NCBI GenBank assembly: GCA_021464415.1
Contig: JAKCWG010000839.1
Coordinates: forward strand, 1-64,000
Reading direction: 5' to 3'
Origin: Lonicera japonica
Lineage: Eukaryota; Streptophyta; Magnoliopsida; Dipsacales; Caprifoliaceae
Length of the DNA: 64,000 nucleotides
The stretch's first letter is position 1. Each line of letters starts with the position of its first letter. Below the pieces are notes generated by a model, which had not been told where the DNA came from, did no database searches, and saw only the letters and a program-made list of their open reading frames with translations. The position numbers and the translations under genes were made by a program. Positions 45,816 through 56,094 of the stretch are shown here, piece after piece.

Positions 45816-46137
45816 GAGCAAGAAGGGAAGGGAAGCAGGCAGAGGTTTTCACAACCAAAAATTCTGTATTTAAATCTTAAATCTTTGTAATTTTATCTCT
45901 TTGCAAGTTTGTACGAAGAAGTATCACAGAGTTGATCTTTCTATCCCTATCTATTTGTAAGTTAATTTTATCTGCTTTATAATTGTTTCGAAGTAAACAA
46001 TTTTAATTTAGAATCTGTAATTGTTTTGTATTCTAAAATTGTTTCAAAGTAAACATATAATTTTATTGTATATTATTCCGCGCACTCTTTATATTTTCTC
46101 TAATCTTCTTGATTCTTGATCTGCTTTCCCTTTGATT

Positions 46138-46151
46138 TATATATATATATT
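46138..46151. repeat. (TA)n microsatellite at right pararetrovirus border
   Basis: TTATATATATATATT directly after the viral end; counterpart of the TA run at 29,906-29,921. The following 46,152-46,451 is pyrimidine-rich and shows no clear gene. Confidence 0.9.
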
Positions 46152-46451
46152 CTTTTTCTTTTTTTTCTTTTTTTCTTTTGGCAACTTTTTTTTTCTTTTG
46201 AGGCTTGCCTTTATTGTTGGTCCCTTTCAGCAGAATTTCTTCCCTCGAGATCCTCCCTGTCAGAGGCTCTGCTCCCTCTCTCCTTTTCAGACAACTTTCC
46301 ATTCTTTTCCAAACTCGGAAGCTGTGCTCTTCTCCCTTCTCCCTCTTCATCTTCCTTTCCCTATTCACCTTCCTCGAGACCCCATCCATTTTTTCTAACG
46401 CCATTTTTCTCTTTTGTAATACAGTTTCTCTTATAAAATTAAATCAAAATA

Positions 46452-47252
46452 ATGTCGAACACTCACTGTTTTGTAGGCCCTCCATGTGTGGCTTGCGCTT
46501 ATAGCAACAAGAGATGTCCTCTATCTTGCGAATATGCTAAATTTTTTTGAAATATAATTGATTGCCAGGATTATCACACAATCTTCACTGTTTTCGGGGT
46601 GAGGAACGTTGCATCTTTCTTGCAAGATGTCCCCGAAGATCAACATCTTGAGACTCTTAGTTCATATCTTCTTGAAGCCACGGCGAGAATCGAGAATCCT
46701 ATTAAAGGTTGTACTACTCTCCTTGCTTCTCTTGAACAGAAGGTGAAAGAGTTACAAGCACGGGTGACGACATTAGAGGCTAGGTTGGAGGTTCCTCGAG
46801 GTTCCCTTCGTCGGCAGAAAATAACATGCCTGATGTTATTCCGACTGCCGTGAATCTTCTAGAACCTGTTCCCGAAAGTTTTTTAAGGCTCCTTATGTCG
46901 GAAGAGGGTGTACAAGATATCCTTTCGACCACCTCGAATCTTATAGAAAATGGGGCTCTTCCGACTGAAGTGGATTTGCCGTCATTTTCGAATCTGTCTT
47001 ATTACCAGGCTGCCTCAGACGCCTTTCACCAGGCTACCTTGGACGCTTATCACCACGCTGTCTCAAACGGTTTTTTTATCTCAATCTTTGCATGATGGTT
47101 TTGTTGCAGAGTTTGCCGAACCAACGAGCCCTGACTGGACAACTTTAGGGGATATAGGACGTGATTTTTCTGATTATTTTTCTTCTGATTTTAGTAATAT
47201 TTTAAATTTTGATGCTGATGATCTTCGGATTTTTTTGGCCTTTTTTGAGTGA
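46452..47252 (+). pseudogene. LBD (LOB-domain) pseudogene in second gypsy copy
   Basis: From ATG 46,452 it encodes GPPCVACAYSNKRCPLSCEYAK, a complete LOB C-block (C-X2-C-X6-C-X3-C), then the same TGA as the other two copies, then VRNVASFLQDVPEDQHLETL, ARIENPIKGC and a leucine-rich coiled coil. The frame is lost near 46,800 (an interval of about 60 bases present in the 28-kb copy is missing) and the acidic C-terminal tail, ending near 47,252, is read in other frames. No intron is visible. Antisense to the LTR at 48,577. LBD family: plant developmental regulators; this copy is not expected to give a full protein. Confidence 0.85.
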
Positions 47253-47365
47253 CTAGATAATGTGCACCTCTAGTGTGGGCTTTATACAAACGTTCCGGAG
47301 ATGTTTCACTTGTGATTGTTTAAAGCATGGCCCCTATATATAGATAGGAATTTTTTCGAAATCCT

Positions 47366-47670
47366 TAGTTTCTTAAAAGAAAAATTTGTTCTTTTTGGCT
47401 AAGTCTTGAGTAGAGTCATGCCCTCTTCTGACTTAGGCAAATTCTGACAATTTTCTCATTTAAGTCCTTGGTTTCTTAAAAGAAAAATTTGTTCTTTTTG
47501 TCAAAGTCTTGAGTAGAGTCATGCTCCCTTCCGACTTAGGCAAATTCTGACAATTTTCTCATTTAACTCCTTGGTTTCTTAAAAGAATTTTTTTTTCTTT
47601 TTTGCTAAGTCTTGAGTAGAGTCATGCTCCTTTCTGACTTAGGCAAACTCTGACAATTTTCTCATTTATT
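47366..47670 (-). repeat. ~103-bp minisatellite, three copies
   Basis: TTTCTTAAAAGAAAAATTTG starts recur at 47,370, 47,473 and 47,576; each unit contains CTTGAGTAGAGTCATGC and CTTAGGCAAATTCTGACAAT. The sister element has two copies at 27,738-27,955. Confidence 0.88.
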
Positions 47671-48049
47671 ACCAGGAAATGTCAAAATTTAATTTTGATC
47701 TCTGGACCAGTGGTGCAGCAGTAGATGATCATTCTCAGCCAGATCTCTTTGGGTTGGGGTATTCCTGCGGTTGTCTGACAGATTTCAATATCACGTTCAG
47801 CTTTGTGGAAGTTTGATATCCGTTGAAAATTTCTTTAATTTCTTTCTTGTTGTTTGTCGGATGCACTTGATGAAAATTACATTCAGTTGTAATTTTTTGG
47901 AAGCTCATTAATTTCACCTAAAATAAAGATTATTGATCGTAAGAAAATGATACAACTTTAGATATATTAAAATAAAGAGAAAAAGTCATCTATGAGTTAT
48001 CAAAAAATAACTTATCTCTTCATTTTGGTTTTATTCCCTTGGGTAACCG

Positions 48050-48540
48050 GATTTTTGAATGATTATGCACCTGTAAATATTGAGCTAGCGTAGGCCTGCA
48101 GGATTTTCACATTTTTTGTTGCAGCAACTTTGTATCCTCATTTTGGACCCCGATATGGCCAAATTTGAAAAATGATTAAATTAGAAAGTTATAGCTCTTG
48201 AAATTTTCTTCGAAATGGACTCCAGAATTGCGTGATTTGGAGTTTTGAGTAGAAAGTTATGCGCCTGATAATATTGAGTCACCATATGTCCGCGGGATTT
48301 TAGCCTTTTTCATTCTAGAAAGATTTTACCGATGTTTTGAACCCCGAGATGGACGAATTTGAAAAAATCTTGAATTGATAAGTTGTAGCTCTTGAAACTT
48401 TCTCCAAAATGGACTCCAGAATCTCATAATTTGGATTTCTGAGAAAAACGTTATGCCCCCGAGAATATTGAGCTACGTAGACCTGCGAGATTTTAAGTTT
48501 TTGTACCAAAAATTCACTTGTAATTTCTAAAGAACGAGAA
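48050..48540 (-). repeat. ~190-bp tandem repeat in gypsy leader (second copy)
   Basis: Reverse-oriented equivalent of 27,040-27,500, with GGACTCCAGAATTGCGTGAT, GGACTCCAGAATCTCATAAT and ATTGAGCTA blocks recurring. Confidence 0.75.
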
Positions 48541-48558
48541 CTTTAGAGAGCTTATCAT

Positions 48559-48575
48559 TCCCACAGACGGCGCGA
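48559..48575 (-). promoter_or_regulatory. Gypsy primer binding site (minus)
   Basis: The plus strand TTCCCACAGACGGCGCGAC is the reverse complement of a TGGCGCxGTCTGTGGGAA-type site, one base from the LTR end at 48,577. Confidence 0.75.
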
Positions 48576-48576
48576 C

Positions 48577-49250
48577 TGATGGTGTCAAAATCTAAAAATA
48601 GATAATTAACCAATCAATAAGCGAATATCGGTAAATAAAAAATAAATGCGGCGCAATGATGAACACATGACATTTTTTTTAAGGTAGGTTCCCCCGATAG
48701 CGCTTATGCTATTCTGGTAGTACGTCCTCCTTTTGTGTGTGCTTACTTTGTATTAGCTCAAAGGCGATCAATTTGGATGATAATACAAGCTACTAACTTC
48801 TCTCTCTGTAATTTCCTTAATTCTATTTATAAGTATATAATTAGGATTACAAATATCTCAACAGAATAAATAATAAATTGCGTAGGAGAGAGAGTGTATA
48901 AGAGTTGTTAGTATTTTTTAGGGTATGAAAAGAAAGAGTATAAGACCCTAAAAAATTGGCTTGTATTTGTATTGCCAATGGCTTTATATCTCTTGGAAGA
49001 TATGGATGGATCTTGGGAGAGAAGGAATATATGTTTTTGTTGTGTGTTTAATTAATGAATGGTGGGAGGTATTCATAGGTAAATCGAGAATGGCAAAAAA
49101 GGTAAATTTGATAAAAATTAAGGGCAAAAAGTAATATTTGGTGGAGGTAGGTGAGGTAGGTGAGGTGTGGTAGGTGTGGAGGCAAAAATGAGATTTTACT
49201 GGGGGTAAAAATGGGATTTTACCGGAGGTAAAAAATGTTGAATTACCTTT
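48577..49250 (-). mobile_element. Gypsy (Tat-like) 5' LTR, minus orientation
   Basis: TGATGGTGTCAAAATCTAAA to about TTGAATTACCTTT. It is followed on its inner side by a PBS, so it is the 5' LTR of a minus-oriented element whose leader and antisense LBD sequence fill 46,452-48,576. Like the LTR at 24,181 it has a single ~50-bp unit, which makes these two candidates for one original LTR pair now separated by nested insertions. Confidence 0.8.
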
Positions 49251-49320
49251 GTAAGCCAATGGCAAAATTAGTATTTAACTCCATCAATTACCTCTTTTAA
49301 CTTGGGGGCTAGTAGTAGCT

Positions 49321-49569
49321 CTGATTTCTGATGTTCGAGATGTCTTAGGCCCGAATCCTTCGTAGATGCTTATGATATGCATCTCTTTGTGCACGAGGGG
49401 CATTAGCTGCCGGTTCTTCAGGAATAGCATTTTTGAGGACATAATCTTTCCTCTCCTGTTTGAGAATGATTCTTAGATTCCTAAACCAGTTTAGGAAGTT
49501 GGTTGTATTTAGTTTTTCCTTCTCAAGGGCAGATCGTAAAGAAAAAGTGGTTGTGTTATTGTTCGTCAT
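49321..49569 (-). pseudogene. Ty1/copia gag start, truncated
   Basis: Minus-strand MTNNNTTTFSLRSALEKEKL, then NFLNWFRNLRIILKQERKDYVL and IPEEPAANA..RDAYHKHL: the N-terminal UBN2-type gag of plant copia elements. The frame breaks after HLRRIRA and the element is cut shortly before the gypsy LTR at 49,250. Confidence 0.85.
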
Positions 49570-51100
49570 ATGTCTACAGCAAAATAACATATGCAAACGT
49601 TTAATATGCATATTTTAAATAAAACTCCTACTATGTCTCACATGCAATTGTCCCAATAAGACATAGTAGGTCCAAGATCCATAGTTCACAAGGTATTAAA
49701 AAAGCTTTGGCTTTTCACTTAAACTTTGTTAATTAGGTAAGCAACATTTGCTAATTACATCCTATGTAATTCTTGGTTTATTGAGTTTTACATCTTATGT
49801 TTCGGCTTCTCAACACTTTGCCTCAAAGCCCAAAACCGTTTTGATGACCTTATGAAATCAAACCAGCACTTTTATGAATTATGGATGTCCGACATCCATG
49901 CTGTTAAATTATGATGATTTAAGATAACCCCGCTTTGGCAGGCGTCTTCTATAATAATCATAACTTTAATAGTTATCAATGTTGGAAAGGCACCAATAAT
50001 TCTTTTTATTATTCTAGGGACACAATCATGCAGTCTCATAATAATGCAGTAGAATACTTAAACAAGCATAAAGTAATAAATATGCGATATAGCATGGCCA
50101 AAGATTTAAAGCTACTAATTAACTTTGCTCTTCATCCTTTGTTGCTTTGGACACTCCAAAAGTCTTGATCGTCTTCTCTTGTAATATGAAATCCTCCATC
50201 TTCTATGTGAGGTAACATACAAATAATGTACAGCCTAATACAAGAGACTAGTAATATAAAATTATAAGACGACATGCATGCCGTATTTATATTACAATAA
50301 AAACAAGACGACACGCAGGCCGTATTTATATTACAATAAAAATAAGATGACATGTAGGCCATATTTAGTTTGGCCATACTATATCACTTTTAATTATAAT
50401 CCTACAAGTTAGTATTATCCTATAACACAACATATTGCATACACACATAAATGCGAAAATTGGATTTAATCAATTATTAAATAAACATTAAGGGGTCGAG
50501 GGGCAACCCCCCCGCGGGTTTGGGGCAGCGCCCCAACCAGAGTCAGGGGAGGGGACATTTTCTCTAGAAACGTGTCTAATCTTATTAGACAGATTCGTCT
50601 AGATTAATCACATTAATCTGCCCTATCTCATTAATGAAATTAACGTGAAGAACCCTATAGCCGTGATCTTATCAGGTCTATCACGATTGCGTAAACCCTA
50701 ATAGAACGATTCTGACATGCTAAACATGATAATTGCAGAATAAAAATCATGACTGCATAAATATCTTAATCGAATAACATCCCAAAACATGAACCCTAAT
50801 CGAAACTGTTTTAACAAAATCATGAACATGTCGATAACAGTCATCCAGTAATCACTTTTTTTTTTGACATATTAGATCTCTATTAATCAGATTATAAGTG
50901 GACATATCATATATGTGAACTGATTAACAAAAATAAAAATATGCTATAGAAAACGATTAAGCCATTAATCGATGTTAATAAAACCTAGCATGATACTATA
51001 ATCCGAATACGATATTAATCGAAATTTAAATAGGAACATATCTACATGTTATAGAAACGACGATAATCATGATCGAAAATTAAAGAACAGTAAAAACCTC
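49570..51100 (-). other. Copia 5' leader region
   Basis: About 1.5 kb between PBS and gag. It holds a three-unit ~50-bp repeat (ACATGCATGCCGTATTTATA type, 50,271-50,375) and a short GC-rich palindromic patch with GGGGTCGAGGGGCAACCCCC and GGGGCAGCGCCCC (50,490-50,540). No coding region recognised. Confidence 0.65.
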
Positions 51101-51112
51101 GCTCTGATACCA
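51101..51112 (-). promoter_or_regulatory. Copia tRNA-Met primer binding site
   Basis: The minus strand reads TGGTATCAGAGC one base inside the LTR end. Confidence 0.9.
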
Positions 51113-51113
51113 C

Positions 51114-51893
51114 TGTATGGAAATAGGGCAGCAAACATACATCACATACACAAATTTTTGCACTAATCATTAAACCCTAGGATTTATATTGTTTAATAAA
51201 ATCGACAGTAAACATACCTTGTATGAGATTTCGAGTTAATGAAACGAACACGATGGATCTGATACTTCTGTTGTTGTCGTCCTAGCGTAGAAAATACGAT
51301 GCCTCTACGGTATGCACACACGAACGAGATCAGACCTTGCTTGGTGTACTAGCACTTTTTAGGGTTCTCTGACCTATTTCGAATTTCTTGCCTCTACAAC
51401 TTCCCTTGACGGCTAAGAAGAATCATGTGAGAAACCCTAAACAACAAAACGAATTAGGCCCAAGTTCAATTTGGTCTGTTTTCAATTCGTTTTTGATCCA
51501 ACTCGTTTTGGTGTGCGACCCTGTAGGTTTATACTCTTTGGCATTATAATTAAAAGCCCATTTTATTATACAAATAGTAAGCGGTCTTTAGTAAAACATT
51601 ACTACTACCCAAAGGGTATAAAGGTCAAAACGACACAACCTTAAATTGATATACCACATATTAACTCTTTTTGTCAACCGATATCTAGATTGAACACCAA
51701 ACTAGGCAAGTGTCATTCTTGTATAGTTCAATCTTTATTTCTTGATCTCTAAGTATAATTAATCTTATACAAATGACACATCACTTGTGCATGGCCATGC
51801 AAATATTAATTATACTTATCAAGAGGCCCAAAGATATCTCTCTCATTATATGAGAGTGGCAAATCCCATCTTGATCAACCACATACCTCTACA
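51114..51893 (-). mobile_element. Copia 5' LTR
   Basis: In minus orientation it reads TGTAGAGGTATGTGGTTGAT ... TTTCCATACA, with TG/CA ends and 780 bp. The PBS follows. The 3' LTR and pol are not in the window at the expected place. The outer end abuts CACTA transposase sequence. Confidence 0.8.
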
Positions 51894-51894
51894 T

Positions 51895-52206
51895 AGTAGG
51901 ATTTATGTTAGGATTGGCATTACAACTAGAAGAAGCCAAATTCTGTAGATATTCCTCCCTTTGGTCCCATAACGAAGGTATGTTTGAAACTTCACCGTGT
52001 TGATCCCATATAGTATACTCTTCCATAATACCATTACCGGTCAGGTGCTTATACATTTCATTCACATTAAGTCGTCGTTTATGGTTGCGACACTTCGTGC
52101 AGGGACACTTGTACAATCCAGTCTGTTCAATAATATTTTGTATTACAAACTCTAAGAATTTGAGTACCCCTAGAATAAAGGGGTCCGAACCTCTGCAGCA
52201 CTGCAT
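51895..52206 (-). pseudogene. CACTA transposase-associated domain (N-terminal fragment)
   Basis: About 100 codons: FILGVLKFLEFVIQN, then GLYKCPCTKCRNHKR and MYKHLTGNGIMEEYTIWDQH, the zinc-binding CPCxxC domain that opens plant CACTA TNPD-type transposases. It stops exactly at the copia LTR border; the catalytic domain is absent. Confidence 0.85.
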
Positions 52207-52371
52207 CCAACTTTTATCTATGTTCCCTATTATTTATTCTCAAAATTTATATACATTATTAAATATTTATATATATTATTTATTATAAAAATTTATAAAA
52301 ATTTTTAATAGATGTTAAATATATTGATTAGACTATGTTCACAAAAAAAGTGAAAAAAACGTAAATTAATT

Positions 52372-52527
52372 GTACTTTTATAGATATAGATATAGATTGA
52401 TATATTTTATTAAAATTAAGACTTCTTTATATATGTGGCAACCTTTGGGATAAACTGAGACATGTATATATAAAGAAGTCTTAATTTTAATAAAATATAT
52501 CAATCTATATCTATATCTTTAAAAGTA
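52372..52527. repeat. Near-perfect long hairpin
   Basis: Arms 52,372-52,436 (GTACTTTTATAGATATAGAT...) and 52,461-52,527 (...ATCTATATCTTTAAAAGTAC) pair over about 65 bases with very few mismatches and a loop of about 24 bases. Weaker pairing extends some ten bases outwards. It lies inside the CACTA element. Confidence 0.9.
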
Positions 52528-52883
52528 CAAATAATTTAAGTATTTTTAAAGATTTATCATACCCTTAATTAGTGTAGTATTGTATCATATAAAATACGTA
52601 TTTGTGCTTCCTTGCTTATTGTGAATATTTTATGTTTAATTTATAATAATAATATATATAAACTTAGTTGAAGCATTTGTGAATAATAATATAATCCTTT
52701 ATTTAAATATCAAGATTAGTGTAATGAAATTAACATACATGCAATAATAATTTATCCAAACTCATATAATAATATTAATAATAACAATTTATAATATATA
52801 ATTTTCTTTTATATTTAATATATTTTTCTAATAAATATTTATATATAATATAAATATATATAATAAATAAACATAGTATTATA

Positions 52884-53162
52884 TATATAAATATTTAAAC
52901 TAACAAAAAAACTACTTTTTTAACACTAATTAACTCAACCTAGCTATTATGAATACAAAATTTTGTAACAAAGATAATAAGAGAGATTATACTAACCTAG
53001 AAATCAAATAGGAGGTGAGAACATAAATATTTAAACTAACAAAAAAAAACCCTACTTTTTTAACACTAATTAACTCAACCTAGCTATTATGAATACAAAA
53101 TTTAGTAACAAAGATAAATAAGAAAAATTATACTAACCTAGAAATCAAATAGGAGGTAAGAA
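52884..53162 (+). repeat. ~137-bp tandem duplication
   Basis: AAATATTTAAACTAACAAAA ... AGAAATCAAATAGGAGGTGAG occurs twice in a row with a few differences. Confidence 0.88.
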
Positions 53163-53274
53163 CAAAGCCTTTGGTGATGAAAATGGTGATTTGTTCCTCA
53201 AAATTGCCTAAAATCGCCCAAATAGCTTATCCTTCGACCAAAATGCATTCTGAGAAAAGGCTTTGTACTTAACT

Positions 53275-53841
53275 AAAAGAAAAGACACTTAGGCGACTGA
53301 GAATGCATTGTCAGTCGCCTAAGTGAGATCTTAAGCGACTGATAACGAGCAAACTCAGTCTCTTAAGTAATCTGGTCAAAGTCCCTTGACTTTTTGACTA
53401 AAAACTGTCGGTGGAATCTTTTAAGCGACTAACATATAAATCTCAGTCGCTTATGATTTCTTAAGGGACAAACATAGGTCAGTCTCTTAAGTGTAGTCGC
53501 ATAAGGTCTCTTAGGTGACTAACAAAGGATGGTCACTAAAGTATAGTCGCCTAAGAGCCTTCCTAGGCGACTAATTAACTCTTGTCGCTTAAGATCTCTT
53601 AAGTGAAGAACATAGGTTAGTCTCTTAAGTGTAGTCGCATAAGGTTTCTTAGGTGACTAACAAAAGATTGTCGATGAAGTATAGTCGCGTAAGAGCCTCC
53701 TAGGCGACTAATTAACTCTAGTCGCTTAAGTGTAGTCGCTTAAGCATGCTTAAGTGACGGACAATAATGTTAGTCGCCTAAGAAGTGCTTAAGCGACTGA
53801 CCGAAAAAGGTCGGTCTCTTAAGTTGATTTTTGGTGTAGTG
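53275..53841. repeat. CACTA subterminal repeat array
   Basis: More than twenty copies of a ~10-base motif around GTCGCTTAAG / CTTAGGCGACT in both orientations, ending in the terminal inverted repeat. In CACTA elements such motifs bind the regulatory transposase. Confidence 0.9.
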
Positions 53842-54559
53842 TGCTCCTATTTTGGTCTTGGTTGAATTGGGAAAAGAAAGAATTTCCAATGATAAAACAC
53901 TTCAAACCTGTGCAATGATCTGGCTAGACGGATACTTTGCTACTATAGCAAAGTTCTCAATAGCCCATGGATCAGGACCAGTTTGTTAAAATGAAGAAAC
54001 ATAATGAATTTAGTAAAAAGAAGAAGACAATGATTTTTACCAAAATAATATATTGGAGTTTTTACACCAATCAAATTACATCTTTAACCATCACCTGCCA
54101 ATACAAGATCCATTTGTTATTATCAATTTTCAAATCATAAACCAGAAACCATTCAATTCCAGACCATTAACAAGCCACTATCTAAATAATTAAAAATCAT
54201 CTGTATTGTTCAAATGGGGCCAATTATAGATGGATAGACTATTGAAAGCATTAAGTAAAATTATCCACGAAACTGACCTGAAATATGCAAGGATGTTACT
54301 ACTCCAAGGATGCAGCATAGTAATAACAATAGTTTTAAAAAATTAACAGCACACTAGAGCAGCATAATATCAGCTTATGAACATTGAGCAGTAGGAAAAG
54401 AGGACCCTTTAAGCCATAAATGGTTGTCAATATATTTAATCCACTCCATCAGCAATGAATCTTAGTATTTTCTGGTTTTTTCAAACCTAAAATTATGGAA
54501 TTGAAGAGAGTAAGTGTTGCATTGACACTTAGATAGAGAATCTTAGAATGACAACATAC
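53842..54559. other. Mostly noncoding; possible intron of DMS3-like gene
   Basis: AT-rich. On the minus strand 53,905-53,985 is a short exon-like frame (PDPWAIENFAIVAKYPS, followed by CAG|GTTTGA), which I do not recognise. Otherwise nothing is seen. Confidence 0.4.
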
Positions 54560-54665
54560 CTTGCATATCTACAATGGATTCTTCTAAGATGCTTTTCTGA
54601 CTTTTCAAGTCTTTGAGATTGTCTTCATGTTGTTTTATTTTTAGACCCGGCATTTTTAGGTCATC
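54560..54665 (-). pseudogene. DMS3: Exon resembling DMS3 (RdDM SMC-hinge protein)
   Basis: The minus strand, bounded by TTTTTAG acceptor and AAG|GTATGT donor, encodes GLKIKQHEDNLKDLKSQK and ESIVDMQ, which matches the coiled-coil exon of DEFECTIVE IN MERISTEM SILENCING 3, a structural protein of RNA-directed DNA methylation. Splice sites and frame are intact for this one exon (106 nt). I found no other convincing exon within 4 kb on either side, so this is a gene fragment or one exon of a gene with very long transposon-filled introns. Confidence 0.55.
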
Positions 54666-55471
54666 CTAAAAATTCTGCAATGATTAAAACAATAAGCTAT
54701 TTTATGTATGCAAATAGCCAAAATACAACTCAAAGAGATTATGTTGTGTATTCAAAAAGATTAATTAATAACATAATCACAAATAACTGATTTACGGTTT
54801 GGCACTGTCAAGACAGATACGTTCACACACCAAAAGAAAATATTGACAAGTCATATTATTGAAAAATTCAGAAAATAAAAATAAAATTAAATTACAAATG
54901 TTTGAAGTTGGTTCGTTCTCAAAGCAAACCTTAAGTTTCTGTTAGCATGTACGAGCTAGATTATGCACTTTTTGTAAATTTAAAATTAACATTTTCACAT
55001 TCTTTTTAGTTCCACCGAGGTAAAGGAAACAGAAGCAAACCATGCAACCCCATGCTGTGATGGCAGTGCATGCTTTTATTTTATGTTTAATAAAAAAATA
55101 TATTTTTTATGTACTTCAATGTTGTCATGATGGCTTTTCTATTTCCCATGTAAACATCTTGGTTGTTTCTCATGTCAATTATTTGCTGAATACGAAGTGC
55201 ACTACTTGAGATTATTGGACTCCTTTAATATTTATGTTTTATGAATTAGAACCACAACTACAACTCACCATTTTATGTCTTCTTCACATTTGTTTCAAAC
55301 TAATATCTTTTTTGATTATTCTATTCTCTCTCTACAGCATAGAATCTCTAAATTGTCTTATACCATTAGTTTTGTCATTTCAAAGTATATGGTCATTTCA
55401 GGCAAGAGAGGAAGGCATGGAGAAGAAACAAACAACGGTTAGTAGTCTACGTAACATGTTTTCTTCTTATG

Positions 55472-55502
<31 letters not shown>

Positions 55503-56094
55503 CGTGTTTTCTTTTTTAGTATTTTTTTATTATCTTGTGTTTACAAGTGCCCCTACAAATACAACATCCCTCTCACCCGAGTGCCACTTGCGTATCTCTC
55601 ACCATTAACTATGTCTCCTTCCCTTCTCCTCTCTTATCAATTTTAAGTGGGGGCACTCCCATTCCAAGGGGATCTCATCAAGTACTCTGATTAATTTTCG
55701 AAATAAATCAATTTCGAAAATGATTAGACGAATCAAGCTCCATCAATTACTAACTTAGTACTAAACCTGCCCCATTTAAAAATACTAGGTAGACATAGAG
55801 AAAGAAAGATGTTATAAAACACAGAGCAATCAGCTATTGTAAAACACATACACGTGTATATGTAGAGAGAGACGGAGAATGAGATAGATAGAGAGAATAG
55901 CATACCTGTGAGAAGTCGTCGATGCTGGAGAGAAGTCATTAATGGCTGAGACAGGAAGTTGATGGCTGAGAATTCGTCAATGGCTGAGTTGGGGATACAG
56001 TTTTGTTTCGATGGTGGCTGGGGGAGTAGGGGCTAGGTTTTAGGAGAAAGAGAAAGAGAAAAACATTGAAACCCAGTTGTTTTATTGTCACAGA
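54666..56094. other. Mostly noncoding; possible 5' exon on minus strand
   Basis: Contains a (CA)n(TA)n run at about 55,472-55,502 and, on the minus strand at about 55,910-56,060, a UTR-like stretch ending in CACAG|GTATGC that could be a first exon of the gene that carries the DMS3-like exon. No long coding frame is credible. Confidence 0.4.

Larger units (their letters stand above)
41798..46133 (+). mobile_element. Endogenous pararetrovirus copy 3, inverted, internally deleted
   Basis: Plus-strand copy holding the C-terminal third of the movement protein, the start of the coat protein, then, after a large deletion, RT, RNase H, ORF2 and the promoter region, ending in ...TTGATCTGCTTTCCCTTTGA at about 46,133, the equivalent of the left end of copy 1. 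It is bordered by a TA microsatellite. Confidence 0.85.
51894..53841 (-). mobile_element. CACTA (En/Spm) transposon 5' part
   Basis: The plus strand ends ...TTTTTGGTGTAGTG at 53,841, i.e. the minus strand opens CACTACACCAAAAATC, a standard CACTA terminus. Next come arrays of subterminal motifs and then, in the same orientation, the transposase-associated domain at 52,206. The other end is lost at the copia LTR (51,893). Confidence 0.88.

Noticed and set aside
46063..46436. Overlapping Lys/Arg-rich (-) and Phe/Ser-rich (+) open frames
   Set aside because: Both arise from a pyrimidine-rich tract next to the viral border; possibly part of the gypsy element or LBD 5' region, but no motif supports a protein.
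49935..50377. Short open frames (+ and -) in the copia leader
   Set aside because: They lie between PBS and gag; the minus-strand repeat of SSxFYCNINTA is a translation of a 50-bp DNA repeat.
52884..53841. Repeat array considered as CRISPR-like or centromeric satellite
   Set aside because: Irregular spacing, both orientations, and a CACTA terminus identify it as a subterminal transposon region.
55234..55608. 124-codon open frame with hydrophobic stretches
   Set aside because: Low-complexity Leu/Ile/Tyr composition across T-rich DNA and a CA/TA microsatellite; no domain.
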